A stretch of DNA of 64,000 bases from contig CAYRTL010000012.1 of the NCBI GenBank assembly GCA_964427005.1, forward strand, positions 3,378-67,377. Direction: 5' to 3'. The translations under genes and the position numbers were made by a program. Shown here piece after piece: positions 58,376 through 64,000 of this stretch. The number at the start of each line of letters is the position of its first letter. Position 1 is the first letter of the stretch. The notes beneath the pieces are model-generated. The model was given only the letters and a program-made list of their open reading frames with translations, had not been told where the DNA came from and ran no database searches. Source of the stretch: JAMXLO01 sp964427005 (lineage in GTDB: Bacteria; Pseudomonadota; Alphaproteobacteria; Acetobacterales; Acetobacteraceae).

Positions 58376-58924
58376 ATGAGAATCGTCGCCGGTGCATGGC
58401 GTGGCCGCCGCCTCGTCGCTCCGCCCGGCACTGCCACGCGTCCCACTGCCGATCGCGTCCGTCAGGCGTTGTTCGACATGGTGCTCCACGCACCATGGGG
58501 CGGTCGTGAAGCGGTGGAAGGCGCCCACGTGCTCGACGTCTTCGCAGGAACCGGCGCCTTCGGTTTGGAAGCGCTGTCGCGCGGTGCCGCGCACGCCACC
58601 TTCGTCGAGCACGACCGTGCCGCACTCGCTGCCCTGCGCGCCAACATCGCCAGGTGCCATGCGCAGGACCGCTGCACCATCCTCGCCATGGATGCCCTCG
58701 CCATTCTACCCGGCGAGGCTGCCGATCTAGTGTTCCTTGATCCGCCCTACCATCAGGATCTCCTGCCGCGAACGCTTGCGCATTTGCGCGCGGTTCGCCG
58801 GCTTGCACCGCGCGCTTTGCTGATCGCCGAGACCGCGCGCGATGAACCGCTACCGAACACAGATGTGCTAGCCGAACGCACCCATGGCGCGGCGCGACTT
58901 AGCGTCTGGCGGGAGCCGAGTTAG
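58376..58924 (+). CDS. rsmD: 16S rRNA (guanine(966)-N(2))-methyltransferase RsmD
   Basis: A 182-residue methyltransferase. It opens with MRIVAGAWRGRRLVAPPGTATRPTADRVRQALF, the RsmD signature; the SAM motif is VLDVFAGTGAFGLEALSRGA and the catalytic motif is DPPY at 122-125. A GGAAG that could serve as ribosome site lies in the right arm of the hairpin just upstream (58361-58365) and would be masked when it folds. Its stop is 7 bp from the convergent binding-protein stop. Confidence 0.92.
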   Translation: MRIVAGAWRGRRLVAPPGTATRPTADRVRQALFDMVLHAPWGGREAVEGAHVLDVFAGTGAFGLEALSRGAAHATFVEHDRAALAALRANIARCHAQDRCTILAMDALAILPGEAADLVFLDPPYHQDLLPRTLAHLRAVRRLAPRALLIAETARDEPLPNTDVLAERTHGAARLSVWREPS

Positions 58925-58931
58925 TTGGCTT

Positions 58932-60119
58932 TCAGGAACCCGTCGCCTCGATCACGTCGCCGAACAGGACCCAGGTCTTGCCGTCCCACTTCTCCAGCCG
59001 CATCGCCTTGAGCGGCCGATGATCGGTATGGCTGGTGCTCGCCTTGATCCCCGGCAGGACCGTCGGCAACTCCACATCATGCAAGCTCTCCGCCTGCTTC
59101 ATGACGTTCTCGCGCGAGAAGTTGCCATTGCACTGCTTGAGCACCTGCAGCATCAGCTTTGATGCCGAATAGGCATACACGTAATTGTTGTCGGTCAGAT
59201 CGGCGCCGGGCATGTACTTCGCCATGAACGCGCGCCATTCCTTCATGCCGGCATCATTGTCCCATTGGTGGTCCGTCGGATCCTTCAGATAGCCCGTGCT
59301 GATCAGTCCGATGGCATTGTCAGCGCCAGCCGGCGTGATCACCGAGCCGACTGAGATCGACACGTTGGTCATGAAGAACATCGGCTTCCAGCCAAGGTCA
59401 TGTACCTTGCGGATGGACTGCGCGGCGAACTTCGGCGCCGCCGCTACGACGAGTACATCGGCCCCTGACGCCTGCAACGTCGTTACCTGCGAGTCGATCG
59501 TGGGATCAGTGGGCTCGTAGGTCGCCTCGGTCACCATCTTGGCATAACGGTCGCCGAGTACGGCATGCAGCCCGTTCAGATAGTCCTTGCCGAAGTCGTC
59601 GTTCTGATACAGCACGGCGACCTTCGCATTCGGCTTCTGCTGCAGGATGTATTTGCCGTAGATCTGCGCCTCGGTGCGGTAGTCCGGCTGGAAGCCTGTG
59701 GTCCAGGGATAGTCCTTGTGGTCGCCCCACTTGGCGGCGCCAGTCGCGACGAACAGATGCGGCACCTTCTTCTGGTTCACATAGCGCACGATCGCCGAAT
59801 TGGTCGGCGTGCCCAGCGTGTTGAACAGGAACGCGACCTGGTCTTCCTCAACCAGCCGGCGCACGTCCTCCACCGTCTTCGGCGGGCTGTAGCCGTCATC
59901 GAGGGAGATGAAGTTGATCTTGCGCCCGGCGATACCACCCTGCTCGTTGACCATATTGAAGAAGGCGGCGTCCAGCTTGCCGATTGGGCTGTAGGAGGAG
60001 ACCGGTCCGCTATACGGCATGGTGTTGCCGATCTTGAGTTCCGTGGCGGTGACACCCGGATCGGCGGCAAGCGCTGCCGTCGAGACAAGGGTTGCGACTG
60101 CGGTAGCCCACTTGATCAT
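58932..60119 (-). CDS. Branched-chain amino acid-type ABC transporter binding protein (LivK-like)
   Basis: A 395-residue periplasmic binding protein of the Leu/Ile/Val or amide/urea family. It has a signal peptide (MIKWATAVATLVSTAALAA), then VTATELKIGNTMPYSGPVSSYSPIGKLDAAFFNMVNEQGGIAGRKINFISLDDGYSPPKTVEDVRRLVEEDQVAFLFNTLGT, which is typical. GGGAGGAAGAACC precedes the ATG. No LivHMGF subunits are in the window, so it is an orphan copy. Confidence 0.9.
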   Translation of the reverse strand: MIKWATAVATLVSTAALAADPGVTATELKIGNTMPYSGPVSSYSPIGKLDAAFFNMVNEQGGIAGRKINFISLDDGYSPPKTVEDVRRLVEEDQVAFLFNTLGTPTNSAIVRYVNQKKVPHLFVATGAAKWGDHKDYPWTTGFQPDYRTEAQIYGKYILQQKPNAKVAVLYQNDDFGKDYLNGLHAVLGDRYAKMVTEATYEPTDPTIDSQVTTLQASGADVLVVAAAPKFAAQSIRKVHDLGWKPMFFMTNVSISVGSVITPAGADNAIGLISTGYLKDPTDHQWDNDAGMKEWRAFMAKYMPGADLTDNNYVYAYSASKLMLQVLKQCNGNFSRENVMKQAESLHDVELPTVLPGIKASTSHTDHRPLKAMRLEKWDGKTWVLFGDVIEATGS

Positions 60120-60147
60120 GGTTCTTCCTCCCTGTTTGGAAGGAAGT

Positions 60148-60228
60148 AAGGTTCCACACGGAGAACACGGAGGTCAAAGCCACGGAGTGCCGTGGCTTTG
60201 GACTTCGGTGTTCTCCGTGTGGAACCTT
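60148..60228. repeat. Long palindrome, copy E (intermediate)
   Basis: Arms open with AAGGTTCCACACGGAGAACA and run to CAAAGCCACGG, with two one-base indels between them and a very short loop (AGTG). It lacks the inner region of copies C, F and G. It spans the gap between the LivK-like start and the mutL stop; the mutL TAA starts 2 bp outside the right arm. Confidence 0.85.
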
Positions 60229-60229
60229 C

Positions 60230-61960
60230 TTACCGCCGTCCGAACAGCTTCTCGATCTCGGCCTTCGACAGCTTCAGGAACGTCGGCCGCCCGTGGCTGC
60301 ACGTGGCCGCGCGCGGCGTCGCTTCCATCTGACGCAGGAGCGCGTCCATCTCCGCCGCGTTCAGCCGCCGCCCGGCCCGGATCGAGCCGTGACAGGCCAG
60401 CCGCGCGATGACCGCATCCAGCCGGGCATTCAGCGCGGTGGTCTCCTCCAGCTCCTCCAGCTCATCCGCAAGGTCCCGCAGCAGCGGGCCTGGTTCCGGA
60501 GAGCCGAGGGCGGCGGGCAGCGCACGCACCATGACGGCACCCGGGCCGAATGCCTCGATCTCCAGGCCCAGACGGGCCAGTTCATCGGCACGCGCCAGCA
60601 GCCGGGACGCATCGGCTGGCGGCAGGTCAACGATCGCCGGCAGCAGCAGCGGCTGGGATCGCACGCCGCCGTCCAGCATCTGCTCGCGCAGCGATTCATG
60701 CGTGAGGCGCTCATGCGCGGCGTGCTGGTCCACCAGCACCAGCGAACCATCCGAGGCCACCGCGAGCACGTATGTATCCAGCACCTGCGCGACCGGCGCG
60801 CCGAGTGGATGTTCGGCGCGCGGTTCGGCGACCGGAAGCATGCGAGCCGCTGGTGCCGCACCGAAGGCGAGTTGCTTCTCGGCCATCCCGGGAAGCGGAA
60901 CGGAGGGATAGGGGACAGAGGCAGGCCGCGGGCCCGTCAGATGCAGCGAGGGTCTCGGCGCCGGCAGTGACGTGCCCGCGCCGCCGGCAAGCGCACGGCC
61001 GATGCTGCCGATGACCAGCGAGCGCACCGCACCCGCGTCGCGGAAGCGCAGCTCGGTCTTCGCCGGATGGACGTTCACGTCCAGCTCCTCTGGCGGCAGG
61101 TCTAGCCACAGCGCAACCATGGGATGGCGGCCGACGGCGATCACGTCGCGGTAGGCGACCCGGACCGCGGCCTTCAGCACCGGATCGGCGACCGGCCTGC
61201 CGTTCACCGTCAGCGCCTGCGCGGTTGCCGTGGCGCGGGTGACCGCCGGCGAACAGGCATAGCCGGCGATGCGCAACGGACCGCGCTCGCCGGCAACCTC
61301 AACCATCGCCTCTGCCGCATCGGCACCGAACAAGGCCGCCACGCGGTCAGGACGGCTCTGCGCCGGCAGATCGAAGGCGATGCGCCCGTCGCTTTCCAGC
61401 CGGAACGCCACGGTCGGCGCCGCGAGCGCCAGGCGCCGGACGACGGCCTCGGCGTGGTCCGCCTCCGTCCTTGGGTGCTTGAGAAACTTGCGCCGCGCTG
61501 GGGTGGCGAAGAACAGGTCGCGCACCACGACACGCGTGCCGGGAGGTCCGGGTGCTGGGGATACGTCGGAGACCTGGCCGCCCTCCACCCGGATCTCGGA
61601 TGCATGCGCCACACCTCGGGGGCGCGAGGTGATGTGCAGGCGCGCTGCGGCGCCGATGGACGGCAGCGCCTCGCCGCGGAAGCCGAGTGTGGCGATGTGC
61701 ACCAGATCGTCGCCGGCGAGTTTGGACGTGGCATGGCGCAGCACCGCGAGGGCGAGGCCTTCGGCATCCATGCCGGTGCCGTCATCGGTCACTTCGATGC
61801 GGTCTATGCCTCCGGCGTCGAGCGCGACGGCAATGCGTGTCGCGTCCGCGTCGAGTGCATTCTCTACCAGCTCCTTGACCGCCGCCGCAGGGCGCTCAAT
61901 GACCTCGCCGGCGGCGATGCGGTTGACGGTGTGGGGAGGGAGGATGCGAATGGCGCTCAT
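60230..61960 (-). CDS. mutL: DNA mismatch repair protein MutL
   Basis: A 576-residue mismatch-repair ATPase/endonuclease. The GHKL part has RIAAGEVIERPAAAVKELVENALDADAT, VTDDGTGMDAEGL, TSKLAGDDLVHIATLGFRGEALPSIG and ATPARRKFLK. After a Pro/Ala-rich linker the C-terminal domain carries DQHAAHERLTHE (the DQHAx2Ex4E endonuclease motif) and ACHGSIRAGRRLN with the GRPT block close to the end. This places it among endonuclease-active MutLs. The start at 61960 is the ATG before SAIRILPPH. Confidence 0.95.
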   Translation of the reverse strand: MSAIRILPPHTVNRIAAGEVIERPAAAVKELVENALDADATRIAVALDAGGIDRIEVTDDGTGMDAEGLALAVLRHATSKLAGDDLVHIATLGFRGEALPSIGAAARLHITSRPRGVAHASEIRVEGGQVSDVSPAPGPPGTRVVVRDLFFATPARRKFLKHPRTEADHAEAVVRRLALAAPTVAFRLESDGRIAFDLPAQSRPDRVAALFGADAAEAMVEVAGERGPLRIAGYACSPAVTRATATAQALTVNGRPVADPVLKAAVRVAYRDVIAVGRHPMVALWLDLPPEELDVNVHPAKTELRFRDAGAVRSLVIGSIGRALAGGAGTSLPAPRPSLHLTGPRPASVPYPSVPLPGMAEKQLAFGAAPAARMLPVAEPRAEHPLGAPVAQVLDTYVLAVASDGSLVLVDQHAAHERLTHESLREQMLDGGVRSQPLLLPAIVDLPPADASRLLARADELARLGLEIEAFGPGAVMVRALPAALGSPEPGPLLRDLADELEELEETTALNARLDAVIARLACHGSIRAGRRLNAAEMDALLRQMEATPRAATCSHGRPTFLKLSKAEIEKLFGRR

Positions 61961-62011
61961 GCGCTCAGGCCTGCGGCATGGATTCAGGATAGCACTTCCG
62001 GAACAGAATGG

Positions 62012-62188
62012 GAACTGAAAGGAAGGAAGGTTCCACACGGAGGCCACGGAGATTCAAAGCCGCGGAGGGCCACTGACGAAGAACACAGTGCTTCGCGCAA
62101 AGCGCATAAAATACTTCTCTGTGGCGCTCGGTGCCTTTGAATCTCCGTGGCCTCCGTGTGGAACCTTCTTCCTTCCTTCTTTCAGTTC
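62012..62188. repeat. Long palindrome, copy F (full length, with mirrored flanks)
   Basis: The core arms run AAGGTTCCACACGGAGGCCA then CGGAGATTCAAAG and match on both sides, with an inner part around GTGCTTCGCGCAAAGCGC. The symmetry extends beyond the element: GAACTGAAAG at 62012-62021 is mirrored by CTTTCAGTTC at 62179-62188, which contains the stop of pgi. It separates the mutL start from the pgi end. Confidence 0.85.
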
Positions 62189-63834
62189 TCCCCACGCAAC
62201 GCCCGGAAGCGCGCGATCAGCCCCGTCGTGGACGAATCATGCGCCCCCGGCACCACACCCGGCTCCAGCTCGGGAAGGATGCTGCCGGCGAGTTCCTTGC
62301 CCAATTCCACCCCCCATTGGTCGAAGCTGTCGATCTCCCAGATGCAGCCCTGCACCGCCACCTTGTGCTCATAGAGCGCGATCAGCCGGCCGAGGCTGAA
62401 CGGATCAAGCCGCCCGAACAGTATGGTGTTCGACGGCCGCTCGCCCTCGCACACCCGGTGCGGCGCTACGGCGTCGATTTCGGCCTGCGGGACGCCTTTC
62501 GCCTTCATCTCCGCCCGTATCTCCGCCTCTGACCTGCCGCGCAGCAGCGCCTCCGCCTGAGCGAAGGCGTTGGCCGCCAGCGCCCGGTGCGCCTCCACCC
62601 GGTTGTGGTCGGGATTGGCGGCCAGGATGAAGTCCACCGGCACCACCCTTGTGCCCTGGTGCACGAGCTGCATGAAGCTGTGCTGCGCGTTGGTGCCGGG
62701 CTCGCCAAACAGGATCGGACACGTGTCCCAGCCTGTCGGCTTGCCTTCGAGTGTGACGTGCTTGCCGTTGCTCTCCATCTCGAGCTGCTGGAAATGCGCC
62801 GGCAACCGCCGCAGCCTGTCATCATATGCAAGCACGCAGTGCGTCGCGCAGCCGAGTGCGTTGACGTTCCATACGCCGACGAGCCCTAGCAGCACAGGCA
62901 GGTTCTGCCGAAGCGGCGCATCGCGGAAATGACAGTCCATCGCCCAGGCGCCGTCCAGCAGCGCCTGGAACTTGTCCCAGCCGACCGCGAGCGCGATCAC
63001 CAGGCCGACGGGTGACCAGAGCGAGTAGCGTCCGCCAACCCAGTCGCGGAAGCCAAAGGTGCGTTCCGGCGAGATGCCGAACTCGCCGACTGCCTTCAGA
63101 TTGGTGGAAAGCGCGGCGAAGTGGCTGCCCACCGCCGCCTCGCCGAGTGTCTGAGCGATCCAGGCACGTGCCGCCCGGGCGTTGGTAATCGTCTCGAGTG
63201 TGGTGAAGGTCTTCGAGGCGACGAGAAACAGCGTGCGCGCCGGATCGAGCCCCTGGATCACCGCCTGGAATGCGTGTCCATCCACGTTGGACAGGAAGCG
63301 CGCTTCCATCCGCGCGTCGCTGCGGCCAATCGTCAGCGCCTCGGTCGCGACGCGCGGCCCCAGGTCTGATCCTCCGATCCCGATGTTGACCACGGTGGTG
63401 AGCCGTTCGCCCGTCGCGCCGCGCAGGCTGCCCTCATGCACCGCGGTGACGAACCTCCGCATGCGGTCCCGTTCGGCGGCAGCCAGTTTCGAAGCATCCT
63501 CGACGCCACCGGGAAGTGCGGCCTTCAGGCCGGCATCGGGCGGCGAGCGCAGCGCCATGTGCATCGCCGCGCGGTGCTCCGTCACGTTGACCATCTCGCC
63601 CGCGAACAGCCGCCGCCGGAATCCCTCCAGATCGGCGGCCTGCGCCAGCGCGAACAGCGCCTCCAGCGTCTCGGCATCGATCGCCGACTTCGAGAAGTCG
63701 AGAGTCAGGTCATCGAGGCTCAGGCTGAACTTGCGCGCGCGTTCGGGATCGGCGGCAAACAGCGGGGTGATGCGCCTGCCGTTCGGACGTGCGGCAAGGG
63801 AGGCGAGACGGGCGAAGGCGGATGAGCGGGTCAT
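62182..63834 (-). CDS. pgi: Glucose-6-phosphate isomerase
   Basis: A 550-residue isomerase of glycolysis and gluconeogenesis. The active-site blocks are VVNIGIGGSDLGPRVATEAL, FLVASKTFTTLETITNARAARAWI, GGRYSLWSPVGLVIALAVGWDKF, MESNGKHVTLEGKPTG, FGEPGTNAQHSFMQLVHQGTRVVPVDFI and the C-terminal QWGVELGKELA with the Lys near the end. I use ATG 63834; an ATG at 63846 lies only one base after GGGAGG and would add four residues. Palindrome copies lie on both sides of the gene. Confidence 0.96.
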   Translation of the reverse strand: MTRSSAFARLASLAARPNGRRITPLFAADPERARKFSLSLDDLTLDFSKSAIDAETLEALFALAQAADLEGFRRRLFAGEMVNVTEHRAAMHMALRSPPDAGLKAALPGGVEDASKLAAAERDRMRRFVTAVHEGSLRGATGERLTTVVNIGIGGSDLGPRVATEALTIGRSDARMEARFLSNVDGHAFQAVIQGLDPARTLFLVASKTFTTLETITNARAARAWIAQTLGEAAVGSHFAALSTNLKAVGEFGISPERTFGFRDWVGGRYSLWSPVGLVIALAVGWDKFQALLDGAWAMDCHFRDAPLRQNLPVLLGLVGVWNVNALGCATHCVLAYDDRLRRLPAHFQQLEMESNGKHVTLEGKPTGWDTCPILFGEPGTNAQHSFMQLVHQGTRVVPVDFILAANPDHNRVEAHRALAANAFAQAEALLRGRSEAEIRAEMKAKGVPQAEIDAVAPHRVCEGERPSNTILFGRLDPFSLGRLIALYEHKVAVQGCIWEIDSFDQWGVELGKELAGSILPELEPGVVPGAHDSSTTGLIARFRALRGEN

Positions 63835-63858
63835 GGCGACTATCATGCCTCCCGATTG

Positions 63859-63998
63859 AAGGTTTCACACGGAGATCACCGAGCTTCAAAGCCACGGAGT
63901 GCCACGAAGGAAGAACATGGCGCTTCGCGCGCAGCGGTTAAATTCTTCCTCGGTGGCGCTCCATGACTTTGATCTCAGTGTTCGCCGTGTGGAACCTT
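63859..63998. repeat. Long palindrome, copy G (full length, decayed arms)
   Basis: Left arm AAGGTTTCACACGGAGATCA, right arm (complement) AAGGTTCCACACGGCGAACA, with the inner part AAGAACATGGCGCTTCGCGC close to those of copies C and F. The two arms differ from each other more than in C or F. It lies directly upstream of pgi and ends 2 bp before the window edge. Confidence 0.85.
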
Positions 63999-64000
63999 AA

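Noticed and set aside
54457..63998. CRISPR array from the repeated ACACGGAG units
   Set aside because: Units are inverted, not direct with unique spacers, and are dispersed over kilobases; there are no cas genes.
54457..63998. Transposon or IS with terminal inverted repeats
   Set aside because: No transposase frame or clear target-site duplication was seen; the elements are almost fully palindromic, unlike IS or simple MITEs.

Overview
The window is a dense, high-G+C stretch of bacterial chromosome. It looks alphaproteobacterial and probably belongs to the Rhodospirillales/Acetobacteraceae side of that class. The reasons are an MmcB-type DNA repair protein, a ChpT-like phosphotransferase next to a hybrid CheA, an alphaproteobacterial-style CheZ, a PqiABC/MlaA outer-membrane lipid-transport set, and recF-gyrB without dnaN beside it. 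This placement is inferred from gene content only. Almost every base is coding, ATGA or TGATG overlaps are common, and I found no phage, transposase, integrase, rRNA or CRISPR array.

Layout. 1-2 kb: the end of a coiled-coil protein, a short-chain-type cis-prenyltransferase and a GT2 glycosyltransferase, then tRNA-Pro(CGG). 2.3-7 kb: a LOG-family phosphoribohydrolase, a cytochrome c', a D-aminoacylase-like amidohydrolase, a small zinc peptidase and an MFS carrier. 7-14.8 kb: pterin carbinolamine dehydratase, mmcB, pqiABC, an AI-2E/PerM family membrane protein, an HldE-like kinase whose nucleotidyltransferase half is degenerate and cut short, and a PP-type phosphatase. 14.8-20.1 kb: an ABC-2 exporter pair, a histidine phosphatase, a SYLF protein, a YcgN-like cysteine-cluster protein, a DapA-family lyase/aldolase and a YgjP-like metallopeptidase.

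20.2-26.9 kb is a catabolic-looking operon: two sugar-type ABC permeases, two tandem paralogous binding proteins and two tandem paralogous amidohydrolases, with no ABC ATPase. 27-30.7 kb: a flavin oxidoreductase, an exported adenosine-deaminase-like lipoprotein and moaA. 30.8-37 kb is a chemotaxis operon (chpT-like, cheA, cheW, cheY, cheB, cheR); its phosphatase CheZ lies 12.5 kb away behind gyrB. 37-41.6 kb: a DSD1-type PLP enzyme, a gamma-glutamylcyclotransferase-like protein, a GrdB-like protein, a broken glycosyltransferase remnant, a CoA transferase and a flavodoxin-like protein with no standard start codon. 41.7-54.2 kb: a sensor kinase, a lytic transglycosylase, recF-gyrB-cheZ, a DUF1194 VWA protein overlapping cheZ antisense, xseA, purD and mlaA. 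54.8-64 kb: a RelE/HigB-type toxin-antitoxin pair with a readable autoregulated promoter, tadA, a CMD-family protein, a class-I glutamine amidotransferase-like hydrolase, rluB, rsmD, a LivK-like binding protein, mutL and pgi.

The most unusual non-coding signal is a family of intergenic long palindromes. Copies carry the core TTCCACACGGAG or diverged forms of it. The full form is about 140 bp and folds into one long hairpin with an apex near CGCTTCGCGCGCAGCG; shorter copies are nested palindromes. Five lie in the last 9.5 kb and two more diverged relatives lie at 22.1 and 36.9 kb. Where arms differ between copies the two arms of one copy usually still match each other. Individual copies touch gene ends: one supplies the last codons of cheR, one covers the only Shine-Dalgarno-like sequence of rsmD, and one mirrors the tail of pgi. 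Other palindrome families occur at 26.9 and 56.8 kb.
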